A DNA stretch of 64,000 nucleotides, taken from the NCBI RefSeq assembly GCF_000966285.1, contig NZ_KQ031391.1, positions 2,887,208 through 2,951,207 on the forward strand. The letters run 5' to 3'. Source of the DNA: Pseudofrankia sp. DC12 (lineage in GTDB: Bacteria > Actinomycetota > Actinomycetes > Frankiales > Frankiaceae). Shown here piece after piece: positions 47,809-56,340 of this stretch; the first letter of the stretch is position 1, and every line of letters starts with the position of its first letter. The notes beneath the pieces are model-generated. The model was not told where the DNA came from, made no database searches, and saw nothing but the letters and a program-made list of their open reading frames with translations. Made by a program: the position numbers and the translations under genes.

Positions 47809-47900
47809 GATACCGAACGGTAGGCTTGTACTCACACCGACGACTCGCGCGGCTACGCAACGACCCGCCTGCTACCGTCCGATACCGACCAATACCAGAA
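47809..47900. promoter_or_regulatory. 10-bp phased repeats upstream of precursor 2
   Basis: On the plus strand GCTACCGTCC, GATACCGACC and AATACCAGAA follow each other at exact 10-bp spacing (47871-47900), with a further GATACCGAAC at 47809-47818. One helical turn per unit suggests a cooperative activator or repressor site 115-145 bp before the precursor start. Confidence 0.5.
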
Positions 47901-48222
47901 TGCCACCAGTCGGTTCACCTGGGGTTCAGCACGCTGCGCGACGACGGCCGCTACCACGAGGATGAGGACGAACCGCTCAGGCTCCACCGAACCTGATGCT
48001 CGGGGACGGCCCCGGGACGTACGCTGCTGGCCGCAGGGCGAATCCCGCCGGCTCCCCCATCTGGTTCCGGCTGGCCCGGATCCGAACCATGTCCGGCGTC
48101 GATCCCCCAGTCGGCGCGGAAATGCGGAGCCGTCGTCGCCGAGGCCGCGGCTTGACGCGGCGGGCGCGGGCCACCGGCGGAGGACCCGAAGAGCGCGGGG
48201 ACACGGAAGGCGCGGGCTACCC

Positions 48223-49299
48223 ATGCCGATGATGTGCGCGGTGGCGTTCTCCCCCCGCGGGAAGCTCTACTACGCCGATCCCGGGTTACTCGCGCCGAAG
48301 GTCGGCGACCGGGTACTGGTCCCGACCGACGACGGCGCCGAGGTGGCGACCTGCATGTGGGCGCCCCAGTGGGTCAGCGACGACATCGGGCACCTGCCCG
48401 TACTGGCGGGGCTCGCGGCCGACGAGGACGTGGAACGGGAGGCGGCCTCCCGGCGGAGGCGCGCCCAGGCCAGGGTCGCCGCCAGACGGCTGGTCCGCGA
48501 GCACGGGCTCCCGATGAAGATCGTCGGGGTCGACCATGTCAGCTCGGCCGGCACCTTCACGATCTACTTCACCGCCGACGGGCGGGTGGACTTCCGCGCG
48601 CTTGTCCGTGACCTCAACCGGACGCTGGACACCCGGGTACTCCTGCGCCAGCTGTCCGCGCGCGACAGCGCGAAGCTTCAGGGCGGGATCGGCTCATGCG
48701 GCCGGGACCTGTGCTGCTCGACGTTCCTCACCGACTTCGAGCCGGTGAGCATCCGGATGGCCAAGGACCAGAACCTGGCCCTGAACCCGCTGAAGATCAG
48801 CGGGGCCTGCGGGCGGCTGATGTGTTGCCTGCGCTACGAGCATCCGCTGTACGAGGAGTTCGCCGCGGCCGTCCCGGCGGTCGGCGCCAGCGCGCGCACG
48901 CCCGACGGTCCGGGCCGCGTGATCGGCCACGACGTGCCCCGTCAGCAGGTCGTCGTCGCGCTCGACGCCGGTGGCCGCAAGGCCTGCGACCGGTCCGAGG
49001 TGTGTTCGTCCCGGCGGGCCCACGACGCCGCCTATCCCGCTGCCGGGTCCTCCGGCTGCGCGTCCACGCCTGCCCTCGCCGACCCGAGTCGGCTCGACCT
49101 GGACCAGGTCAGCGCCGGCCCGGCGGCGGGCACAGCGGCGGATGCGGATGTCGTCGACCCGGCTTCGCGCGCCGACGGCGACGGCGACGGCACGACAAAC
49201 CAGCCCGACGCGGGCTCCGCGACGGGCCAGACCGACTCCGGCGAAGGGGGCCACCACCGGATTCGCCGGCGGCGCTCCCGCCCAGCCGGCCCGGCCTGA
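48223..49299 (+). CDS. ricT: RicT (PSP1-domain) iron-sulfur regulatory subunit
   Basis: 358-aa protein of the YaaT/RicT family. The PSP1 domain includes KLQGGIGSCGRDLCC and SGACGRLMCCLRYEH, giving the conserved cysteines that bind Fe-S clusters in the Bacillus RicAFT complex, which affects RNase Y and development. A 90-residue Asp/Ala/Gly tail is added. In most actinobacteria it directly follows holB; here the precursor/monooxygenase locus separates them. Start MPMMCAVAF; an upstream extension has no support. Confidence 0.93.
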   Translation: MPMMCAVAFSPRGKLYYADPGLLAPKVGDRVLVPTDDGAEVATCMWAPQWVSDDIGHLPVLAGLAADEDVEREAASRRRRAQARVAARRLVREHGLPMKIVGVDHVSSAGTFTIYFTADGRVDFRALVRDLNRTLDTRVLLRQLSARDSAKLQGGIGSCGRDLCCSTFLTDFEPVSIRMAKDQNLALNPLKISGACGRLMCCLRYEHPLYEEFAAAVPAVGASARTPDGPGRVIGHDVPRQQVVVALDAGGRKACDRSEVCSSRRAHDAAYPAAGSSGCASTPALADPSRLDLDQVSAGPAAGTAADADVVDPASRADGDGDGTTNQPDAGSATGQTDSGEGGHHRIRRRRSRPAGPA

Positions 49300-49380
49300 C
49301 CCCCAGGACGGCCGTGACCTGGCGACCGCTTCCGCCTCTCGGCCGGAAACGCCGCCAGACCAGGGCCGACGGTCAACGGC

Positions 49381-50106
49381 TCACGGGTCGAAGCGGTAGC
49401 CCATGCCACGCAAAGTGGTGACGAGGCGGCGCTGCGGCGGACGCCCCTCGACCTTGGTCCGGACTCGCCGGACGTGCTCGGTCACCGTGGCCGGGTCCTG
49501 GAAGCGGGTGCCCCAGACCTGCTCCAGCAGTTCCTCACGGCTGAAGACGCGACGCGGGTGCCGGGCGAGGAAGGCCAGCAGCTCGTACTCACGGGCGGTG
49601 AGGTCGATCCGCTCGCCCGCGACAGCCACCTCCCGGGCGCGCAGGTCGATCGACACGTCGCCGTAGATCAGCGGCTCGTTGCCGTCCCCGGACCGTTGCG
49701 GCGGCGCTTCCACGGGACGGCGGCGCAGCCGGGCCCGGACCCGCGCGACCAGCTCGCGCAGCGAGTAGGGCTTGACGACGTAGTCGTCGGCCCCGAGCTC
49801 CAGGCCCACCACCCGGTCGACTTCCTCGGCCCGGCCGGTGAGCATGATCACCGGGACCTCGCTCGTCTGCCTCAGCCGGCTGAGCACGGCGAAGCCGTCC
49901 ATGCGCGGCATCGCGACGTCGAGGACAACCAGGTCGATCTCTGTGGTCTGGAACAGGCGAAGCGCGGTCTCGCCGTCCGCCGCCTCCAGAACGCGGTATC
50001 CGAAACGTTCCAGACTGCGCGCGAGTGCGACGCGCGATGCTTCGTCATCCTCCGCGACGAGGAGCGAGGCTCCTCGCGTCGTCGTCGCGACTGCTTCCCC
50101 GGTCAT
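49381..50106 (-). CDS. OmpR/PhoB-family response regulator
   Basis: 241 aa. The receiver has D20/D21 and phospho-acceptor D63 (VVLDVAMPRMDG), with Lys in YVVKPYSLRELVARV. The winged-helix effector shows LTAREYELLAFLARHP, EELLEQVWG and VTEHVRRVRTKVEG. No kinase is adjacent, so it is an orphan here. It is convergent with ricT. Confidence 0.92.
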   Translation of the reverse strand: MTGEAVATTTRGASLLVAEDDEASRVALARSLERFGYRVLEAADGETALRLFQTTEIDLVVLDVAMPRMDGFAVLSRLRQTSEVPVIMLTGRAEEVDRVVGLELGADDYVVKPYSLRELVARVRARLRRRPVEAPPQRSGDGNEPLIYGDVSIDLRAREVAVAGERIDLTAREYELLAFLARHPRRVFSREELLEQVWGTRFQDPATVTEHVRRVRTKVEGRPPQRRLVTTLRGMGYRFDP

Positions 50107-50747
50107 GCCGAAACCCTACGCAACCTCTCCAGTGCCACTGCGAGCGGGGTCGCATTTGACGAAATTCCGACCGGGGGAGGGTCGACTCCGACACATGTTC
50201 GTAACCGGGCGAGGACTTTATGTCACGAGAGCCTCACCTAGACCCCTAGCGGCCCATCAGCCTGTCACGACACGATCCGGAAGCCCAATACCAAATCCTC
50301 GCTCGCGGGGCACCTTTGAAGCACACACGGACACCACACACCCCCTGGCTGCCGCACGGGAACCCAACCAGGAGCCCCGCCGACCGACGGTGACGACCCA
50401 CCCGGCTTGTCAAGCGCGACGAGCCAGCGACTCGCCCGTGCGACGCGCGACGCGCGACGGCCAGGCGGACGCCGAGGTCGGCCCGGACGGACCAAGGCCA
50501 CCGACCTCCATCCCGCGGAACGCGGAACGCAGAGATCATCCAAGCGACTCGCGCCGCGGAACGCGGAGATCACCCGTTGAAGTTCGCCCACGTCGGACCG
50601 CATCTCCGCCGGCTCCCCGGCGGCCCAAGCCCACAGAGCGAGCCGGTGCAGCACGGGCATCCGCTACCCCGAGCCGCACCGGTCAGCAGGTCATCCCATC
50701 TGGCATACTCGGAGCCGCGCCAACCAGTAGGTCCTGCTGGTGTGCAT
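50107..50747. other. Intergenic region before tRNA-Thr, no gene seen
   Basis: 640 bp. It holds the promoters of the leftward regulator and of the rightward tRNA. A short GCGGAACGCGGA motif repeats near 50515-50570. No frame is convincing. Confidence 0.45.
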
Positions 50748-50819
50748 GCCGAAGTAGCTCAGTGGCAGAGCAATCGCCTCGTAAGCGATAGGTCGCGGGT
50801 TCAATCCCCGCCTTCGGCT
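50748..50819 (+). tRNA. tRNA-Thr (anticodon CGU), AICE integration site
   Basis: 72-nt cloverleaf: acceptor GCCGAAG/CTTCGGC, D arm GCTC/GAGC, anticodon stem ATCGC/GCGAT with loop CTCGTAA, T arm GCGGG/CCCGC, discriminator T. The CGT anticodon reads ACG. The 3' half from the anticodon loop onward is repeated at 63337, marking element integration; the functional tRNA is retained at the left end. Confidence 0.96.
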
Positions 50820-50826
50820 CTCACCC
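50778..50826 (+). repeat. attL, 49-bp direct repeat in tRNA-Thr
   Basis: Begins CTCGTAAGCGATAGGTCG at the anticodon loop and runs 7 bp past the tRNA end. It is identical over all 49 positions to 63337-63385. Confidence 0.95.
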
Positions 50827-50931
50827 CGATGTACCAGGGCTTTCACGGCCCGATCGCGATCGTGTAGACGAAGCTCTCCGGTCAGAGTCCTATCAACTTG
50901 CGTGGTGCGACGCTCCGACGTGCGCGGCCGG

Positions 50932-50987
50932 GTGGCGGCCCGACGCGCCCGCCGAGCACGGCGCGCCAGCGCCGCGCGCAGGCGGCT
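50932..50987. repeat. Left copy of a 56-bp near-identical flank sequence
   Basis: It matches 63505-63560 at 54 of 56 positions, starting GTGGCGG. Both lie 100-170 bp after an att repeat. Weaker similarity extends through much of 50827-51050 against 63386-63615. Confidence 0.8.
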
Positions 50988-51053
50988 GCGCGGCGGGTCG
51001 TCGGGTCCTGGCCGTGCACGTCGCGTGCGGCGCAGTGTCGCTAGGGTCCCGGC

Positions 51054-51362
51054 ATGTCTGTGCGGATGAGTCATGGCGCGTCGGGAGCGGTTCGCCGTTT
51101 CGCTGGGTGGGTGGCGCGAGGTTCGGTCGGCCATCCGCTGATGGACGGCATCGACTACTGGACCGAGCTGGCAGAGTCGGCGTCTCAGATGGAGACCTGT
51201 TTTGCGATCTTCATGAACGTCCTGGAACTCGATGACCAGGGCGAACCCATCAACGAGAAGTACGCCGAGCGACGTGCCGCTGTCTTCCTCTACCAGTACT
51301 GCACCGGGGAGCTTCCGCCCGGCGAACCGGAGCTCGAAGGTTGGGAGGTTGAGCTTTACTGA
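51054..51362 (+). CDS. Hypothetical AICE protein
   Basis: 102 aa. The part from residue 30 (MDGIDYWTELAESASQMETCF) is acidic, Tyr/Trp-bearing and codon-typical, ending ELEGWEVELY. The basic N-terminal 29 residues may be untranslated, since an internal ATG at 51141 is equally plausible. I do not recognise a family. It is convergent with the GNAT gene. Confidence 0.55.
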   Translation: MSVRMSHGASGAVRRFAGWVARGSVGHPLMDGIDYWTELAESASQMETCFAIFMNVLELDDQGEPINEKYAERRAAVFLYQYCTGELPPGEPELEGWEVELY

Positions 51363-51629
51363 CCCCCGCCTCCCGGGGCCTGAGGCTTCGAGGCCTGGTC
51401 TCTCTCAAGCCTGAGGCAGAGCGTGATCCCTTCGGTGTGCCGGCGGGCTCTGCCCTACCTCCGGGTTCTCGGCCGTGCAAGATCCGCCAACGGGTCCTGC
51501 GCGGCCGATCTGCTGTGCGGATCTTGCGCGGTCGGGGTTCCGGTGGTAGCCCTCGGGCGCCGGCATACCGAAGTGATCACGCGGACTTGCTCTGTTCCTC
51601 CCACCCCTTCGGGAGCCGGCGGGGGTTCG

Positions 51630-51669
51630 GGGGGCGAAGCCCCCTGAGGTCTTCCCCGCCGAAGGCGGG
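51630..51669. terminator. Two GAA-loop hairpins between convergent genes
   Basis: GGGGGC-GAA-GCCCCC (51630-51644) and CCCGCC-GAA-GGCGGG (51655-51669) lie side by side in the gap before the GNAT stop. They probably terminate both directions. Confidence 0.6.
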
Positions 51670-51703
51670 CCTTGAAGGAGCAAGGAAAGTTGGCACAGGC
51701 CAC

Positions 51704-52234
51704 TTAGCGGGTGGCTGTGACCTCGGACCAGGCTTCGCGCTGAAACAGGCTCTCGGTACCGATCTCGTCGGTGATGTCCCGGACGTGTGTCCACCCGCGG
51801 TCGACGTAGTACCGACAGAGCTGGGCGTTGGCTGTCACGCAGTCGAGGCGAACCTGCGCTCGCCCGGCAGCGAGCGCCTGTGCCGCCGCCCAGGCGAGAA
51901 GCTGCTCCCCGATCCGGCGTCCCGCTGCCGAGCGGAGGACGGCCAGGCGGTGGACGTAGACAGCCGCCCCATCGGTCCCCGCGGCCCCCCACATGTCGGG
52001 ATCCGCCCAGTCGAGACTGATCGTGGCGACGGCGTGCCCGTCGGCCTCGGCTACGTAGGTCTCGCCGCGTGCGATGCGGTCACGGATGTCCGCCACCGGA
52101 AAGCCGTCGGCGGGCCACTGCTCAATGCCGCGCGCGGCGAGCCAGCGTGCCGCCTCGGCGAGAATGCCAGCGACGGTGTCAACGTCGTCGCTGCTGGCGG
52201 GGCGGATCGCGAGCTGGCCTGCGGCGTCCGTCAT
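51704..52234 (-). CDS. GNAT-family N-acetyltransferase
   Basis: 176-aa acetyl-CoA-dependent acyltransferase. The fold is evident from AIRPASSDDVDTVAGILAEAARWL, the acetyl-CoA motif VYVHRLAVLRSAAGRRIGEQLLAWA and LCRYYVDRGWTHV. Substrate unknown. The ATG overlaps the stop of the GntR regulator (ATGA), so the two are co-translated on the minus strand and the enzyme is likely under the same repressor. Confidence 0.88.
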   Translation of the reverse strand: MTDAAGQLAIRPASSDDVDTVAGILAEAARWLAARGIEQWPADGFPVADIRDRIARGETYVAEADGHAVATISLDWADPDMWGAAGTDGAAVYVHRLAVLRSAAGRRIGEQLLAWAAAQALAAGRAQVRLDCVTANAQLCRYYVDRGWTHVRDITDEIGTESLFQREAWSEVTATR

Positions 52235-53010
52235 GCCTCGGAGACTTCGGCGATCAGGACGTGCCCGCGGCTGGTTGGGTAGACAGCGGTCACGACCTCG
52301 ACCGGCCGGTTTTCGGCGTCGTAGACGAGCTGCGTGCGCTCCATGACCCACTCGCCCTCGACCAAGCCGAGACGGTGGCTTTCGTCCGGGGTCGCTGCGC
52401 GGCAGAGGATCTCGTGTGTGCTCCGAACGGGACCGTGCCCGATCTCTTCGAGCACCTGCAGCGTTCCCGCGGCGAAGTCCTCAGGCACCGCGATCGGCGT
52501 ATCAGCGACCATCGCTGCCGGGTGGTACGAGTCCTCGGTTTGTGATGGCTCATTGTCAACGAACCGGGTCCTGCGCCGGACGAGCACCGGCGTGTCGGCG
52601 GAGACTTCCAGCCGCGTCGCCATGGCTTCGTCGGGCAGCTCGGTCGCTACGGAAATCACGAAGTGCCCGTCGCGGCCGGCGTCAGCGAGGTCAGCGCGGA
52701 ACGTGTCCCCTTTGCCCTGAGCGGCGTTTTCTTGCCTGCGTACGCGCGAGTCCGCGTGCGTGATGACGTGTCGCATCGGCGGCTTGGCCCGCACGATCGG
52801 GCGCCGACCCTGGCCACCCGCGATCAGGCCCTCGTTACGAAGTACGCCCAGCGCGAGACGGATGGTCGTCCTGGAGGCGCCGTACTCCTCGATCAGCTCA
52901 CGCTCGCTGGGAATCTCCGTCCCCGTCTGGTACTCGCCGCTTCGGATCTTCGAGCGGATGGCGTCTGCGAGCTGGCGGTAGAGCGGCCGGGAGCTTGCGG
53001 GATCGATCAT
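52231..53010 (-). CDS. GntR/HutC-family repressor with UTRA domain (KorSA-like role)
   Basis: 259 aa. The N-terminal winged helix is LYRQLADAIRSKIRSGEYQTGTEIPSERELIEEYGASRTTIRLALGVL in consensus GntR style. The C-terminal UTRA ligand domain ends with VEVVTAVYPTSRGHVLIAEV. AICEs such as pSAM2 use a GntR protein (KorSA) to hold the element silent; position and divergent layout suggest the same here. Several CTTGT/ACAAG inverted repeats lie in the upstream gap. Confidence 0.9.
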   Translation of the reverse strand: MIDPASSRPLYRQLADAIRSKIRSGEYQTGTEIPSERELIEEYGASRTTIRLALGVLRNEGLIAGGQGRRPIVRAKPPMRHVITHADSRVRRQENAAQGKGDTFRADLADAGRDGHFVISVATELPDEAMATRLEVSADTPVLVRRRTRFVDNEPSQTEDSYHPAAMVADTPIAVPEDFAAGTLQVLEEIGHGPVRSTHEILCRAATPDESHRLGLVEGEWVMERTQLVYDAENRPVEVVTAVYPTSRGHVLIAEVSEA

Positions 53011-53039
53011 CCGCCTCACGTCCTTCCTGACCAGGCTGG

Positions 53040-53119
53040 TTACAACAAGCGTACCGACACCCCTTGACAGCTTGTTACTACAAGCAGACACTCGACCTTG
53101 TCCACTTGGTGCAACAAGT
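53040..53119. promoter_or_regulatory. Divergent promoter region with CTTGT/ACAAG operators
   Basis: CTTGTTACTACAAG (53071-53084) and ACTTGGTGCAACAAGT (53104-53119) are inverted repeats with the same half site, and TTACAACAAG lies at 53040-53049. A consensus TTGACA at 53064-53069 overlaps the first operator. A good -10 is not obvious (GACACT at 17 bp). Autoregulation by the adjacent GntR protein is the natural reading. Confidence 0.6.
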
Positions 53120-53226
53120 AGACAGGCTCGCCAGCTCGGTGGGTCTCGGCATGAAACAGCCCCGTGGCCGGTGCTCGTAACACCGGCCCGGGGCCTGGCA
53201 CCAGACCGTGAAGGGGTCGAGCGCCT

Positions 53227-53841
53227 GTGTCCCATTCTCTCCTGTCGTACGCCTGGCGCGAAGTCGCCGCGTGCGCCGAGGTTGATCCCGAGCTGTGGTT
53301 CCCGGTCCGCGGTCCGGCGCCGGCCGCGGTCCGGATCTGCCGGACCTGCCCGGCCCTGGCCTCGTGTCTGCTGGACGCGCTGACCGAGCCAGACCAGGCG
53401 TGGGGTATCCGCGCCGGGGTCGACCAGGACACCCGCGAGCCGCTGCGCGCGGCCTACGCCGCCTGGCGGACCTCCGTCGAGTCCGACCGCGCCACCCTGC
53501 GCGAAGCGGCCCGCACCGCCCCGTCCGCGTCCGACCGCGAGGCCCTGCGGGCCCTCGCCACCGCGACCGCCACCGAGGCCGACGCGCTGGCCACCTACGT
53601 CATCGCCCTGGCTCTGTCCGCGCCGGCCGCCGACCTCGACGCCGCCCGCGACGCCTACCGGACCGCGAAGGTCACCCGCGGCTGGGCCGAGTGGGACACC
53701 GACTCCTGCACCACACCCGCCTACGCCACGTCGGCCACGACCGACCGTGCCCGGCTGCACCTACTGACCATCGCCCACGAGACCGCACAGGCCACCGCCC
53801 CCGACCCAGCTGTCCCGTCGTCGCTGGCGGGTGCGGCATGA
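53227..53841 (+). CDS. WhiB-like iron-sulfur regulator on the AICE
   Basis: 204 aa, GTG start. The N-terminal 80 residues have C16, C38, C41 and C47 in WhiB spacing (Cys-X21-Cys-X2-Cys-X5-Cys) plus WGIRAGV, equivalent to the GVWGG turn. The remaining 120 residues form a helical Ala/Asp-rich extension not found in chromosomal WhiB proteins. It leads the rightward AICE operon and overlaps the next gene by 4 bp. Probably an element-specific regulator. Confidence 0.82.
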   Translation: MSHSLLSYAWREVAACAEVDPELWFPVRGPAPAAVRICRTCPALASCLLDALTEPDQAWGIRAGVDQDTREPLRAAYAAWRTSVESDRATLREAARTAPSASDREALRALATATATEADALATYVIALALSAPAADLDAARDAYRTAKVTRGWAEWDTDSCTTPAYATSATTDRARLHLLTIAHETAQATAPDPAVPSSLAGAA

Positions 53842-54352
53842 GCTTCGAGGACCTGACACCGGACGAGCTGGACGCGGCCCGCGTCGAGCTGTTCCGCACC
53901 GTTGGCTCGGTCGTGGACTCGCCTCGCGACGACGCCATGCGAGCCCTGCGTTACCGGGCGGCTCTGGGAAACCTGGCCGATGCGGTCAACCTGCACCTGT
54001 CGTTCCCCGACAGCGAGTGGACGCCGCGCCGGGTCCGTGAGGGCCTGGCGATGGCCGCCGCGATCGACGCCGACGAGCCCGGCCGGGTCTCGCTCGCGAT
54101 CTGGATGGCCGGTCCCGGCACCGCCGGCCGCTACGGCACACCAGCCGAGCGCCGCGCCCGCCTCGCCGAGCTACGCGCATCAAAGCCGCCGACCTCGCCC
54201 GCGCCGAACACCACACCACCACCGCCCCCGACGACGACATCGCCGGCTTCTGGGCCGCCCGGGTCACGACCCTGGCCGGCGAGCTCGCCCGCATCGACAC
54301 CGCACTTACCCCCGACTCGTCTGTCCCGTCATCGCTGGCAGGTGCCGCATGA
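53838..54352 (+). pseudogene. Frameshifted AICE protein of unknown function
   Basis: The first frame encodes MSFEDLTPDELDAARVELFR through a helical region to ERRARLAELR near 54170. The natural continuation lies one base back in frame: IKAADLARAEHH ... DIAGFWAARVTTLAGELARIDTAL and ends SSLAGAA at an ATGA overlap with the sigma gene. One base is missing near 54172-54178. The restored protein would be about 171 aa. The SSLAGAA end copies that of the WhiB-like gene upstream. No family recognised. Confidence 0.65.
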
Positions 54353-54948
54353 CCACCCCCGTTCTCACCACCCCGGCGCCGGACGACGACCCGCGCGACC
54401 TGGACCTGATCGCCGGCTACCTCGCGAAGTACGCCGCCAAGGCGACCCCCGGCAGCGCCATGCCCGACGCCTCGGCCGATGTCGTCTCGTCGGCCGAGGA
54501 GACCGCTGATGGCGTGCTGGCGGTGTGGTCGGCGCTGGGTGACCCGGATGCGTTCGCCGAGCTGTACCGCCGCTACCAGCTGCGGGTCGGCGGTGCGCTG
54601 CGCCGCCGGCTGCCTCTGGGCCGCCTGGATGAGGTGGAGGACCTGACGCAGGAGGTGTTCACGACCGCGCTGGAACTGCTCACCCGCGGCGACCTCCCGC
54701 ACGACGGGGAGTTCCGCCGCTGGCTGTTCGGCCACGTCGTGTACCGCACCATGACCATCTACGCCGCCAGCTCCTGGAACCACCAGGAAGCCGTCGCCCG
54801 GGTGACAGCCGCCGCCAGCCTCACCGACCCCGAGCCCGCCACGCAGTCCGGCCTGCCCGAGGCGCTGCGGGGCGCGCTCGACAGCCTGTCGCCGCGGCTG
54901 CGGCAGGTGATTGAGCCTTTCCCTGCAACCGACCGTCACCCTGGGTGA
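54349..54948 (+). pseudogene. Sigma-70-like factor, 5' part, interrupted by IS
   Basis: Encodes an N-terminal leader, then a sigma region 2-like segment (DAFAELYRRYQLRVGGALRRRL, VEDLTQEVFTTALELL, FRRWLFGHVVYRTM) and the first residues of region 4 (LSPRLRQVIE). Native sequence ends at 54912; the next 12 codons belong to the IS. Joined to 55957, the frame continues exactly as VIELRYVEGQSIAAT, so loss is due to the insertion alone. The intact protein would be about 315 aa. Confidence 0.85.
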
Positions 54949-55953
54949 GTATCAATAGTGTGATCGTGTGTTGGTCGTCAGGTGGTCCTCTGGTACTCGG
55001 TGTGGAGGATGACGAGGGACGCTTTCGCGACCAGCCCGATCTTCCAGGGGTCGATCGTGACGTTGCGGAGCAGGCGGAAGGTGACCTTGAGCAGCGCGTT
55101 CGCGCGCTCCCCGACCGCCCGCAGGGCGTAGTGGATGCGGTTGTGCAGTTTCTGTTCGGCGGTCAGCTCCCCGCCCTTCGGCTTCTTGAACGGGACCGCG
55201 AACTGCCCCTCCTGGGTTCCGAACGCTTCGTAGCCGCCGTCGCCGAGCACCTGCCCGCCGTCGGCGAACCACTCCTCGAAGACCTCCGGGGCGCCGGAGG
55301 CGCGCAGGGCGGTGGTGTCGTGCTCCCGGCCGGGACGGACGTCGGACACCCACAGCGGCCAGCCGTCCTCGGGACCCGAGACGACTTGCACGTTCGCGCC
55401 GTGGTTCTTGATTTTTCCTGACCACCACAGGTCCACGCCCTTCGTCGGGCCGGGGACGGTCACCCGGTCGGTCTCGATCACCGTCCCGTCGACGATCACG
55501 TGGTCGTAGCCGGCGAACTTCGCGGCGATCAGTGCGTTGCGCAGGTCAGGGGCCTGCCAGGCCAGGACTGCGAGGCCCTCGTGCAGGTAGCGGTAGCCCA
55601 CCGACTTGCCGATGTTGTTGTCCCGACACAGCCGGATGACCGGGGTTCCGTCACAGAACCAGCGCAGGACGAACACGGCCTGCTCCCATGGAGACAGGGC
55701 GCGGGTCCCGCTCCGCGTACCGGTCCGCCTACGTTCCGCAATCAGGAGCGTGGCAAGGCGGACGACCGTGTGATCGCTCAGGGGCAGGACGCTCGTGTAT
55801 GTGACACTCATGAGGACGCGGGGCTCCGGCGGAAGTGATCTGTGAGAGGACTACTTCCTACCGGTTGCCCCGCGTTTCGTCGTCGGCGACCCAGCCGTCG
55901 ATCACGACCCGTGATGATTACCTAGCGTGACGGGTCGTTGCAGGGAAAGGCTC
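54913..55953 (-). mobile_element. IS5-family (ISL2-group) insertion sequence, 1041 bp
   Basis: The ends are imperfect inverted repeats starting GAGCCTTTCCCTGCAAC on each side, and both ends are flanked by ATT (54910-54912 and 55954-55956). A 3-bp ANT target duplication is the known habit of the ISL2 group. It carries one transposase gene read leftward. Removing IS plus one ATT rebuilds an open sigma gene. Confidence 0.93.
54978..55811 (-). CDS. IS5/ISL2-group DDE transposase
   Basis: 277 aa, apparently intact. An N-terminal HTH (SPWEQAVFVLRWFCDGTPVIRLCRDNNIGKSVGYRYLHEG) precedes a DDE_Tnp_4 domain with D in VIVDGTVIETD, D in VLGDGGYEAF and E in VGERANALLKVTF. Full length and intact motifs suggest it could still be active. 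Confidence 0.93.
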   Translation of the reverse strand: MSVTYTSVLPLSDHTVVRLATLLIAERRRTGTRSGTRALSPWEQAVFVLRWFCDGTPVIRLCRDNNIGKSVGYRYLHEGLAVLAWQAPDLRNALIAAKFAGYDHVIVDGTVIETDRVTVPGPTKGVDLWWSGKIKNHGANVQVVSGPEDGWPLWVSDVRPGREHDTTALRASGAPEVFEEWFADGGQVLGDGGYEAFGTQEGQFAVPFKKPKGGELTAEQKLHNRIHYALRAVGERANALLKVTFRLLRNVTIDPWKIGLVAKASLVILHTEYQRTT

Positions 55954-56340
55954 ATTGAGCTGCGCTATGTCGAAGGGCAGTCGATCGCCGCGACCGCGCA
56001 GATCGTCGGCGTGGCCGAGGCCACCGTCAAGCGCCACACCCTCGACGCGGTTCGCGCGCTGCACGCGACGCTGGCCGGGACCGCCCGACCGGCGCGTACC
56101 CCGGTCACGCCGCTGGCCGAGCTGCGCCCGGCCGCCTACGAGATCGCCGCCGAGATTGCCGAGGCCGGCCAGCCCTGGAACCGGCCCGCGCTGATCGCCG
56201 CCTTCGCCGCCCGCGGGATCGCCCTGAGCCGTGACCGCGCTGGGGTGCTCGTCCGTGAGATCCGCCCCTACATGCCCGAGGCCAGCAACGCTGTGCGCTA
56301 CGGCGTGGGTGCCCGCCGCGCGACCGGCGGTGCCCAGTGA
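55954..56340 (+). pseudogene. Sigma-70-like factor, 3' part
   Basis: Contains the region 4 helix-turn-helix ELRYVEGQSIAATAQIVGVAEATVKRHTLDAVRALH and a 90-residue C-terminal extension with a second helical module (PWNRPALIAAFAARGIALSRDRAGVLVREI). A GTG at 55927 inside the IS end opens this frame and could express the DNA-binding piece alone. Its stop overlaps the DUF2637 gene by 4 bp. Confidence 0.82.

Noticed and set aside
50820-51053. Arg-rich frames in the AICE left end
   Set aside because: The repetitive GC-rich DNA gives Arg/Ala frames on both strands, and the same happens in the diverged copy after attR.
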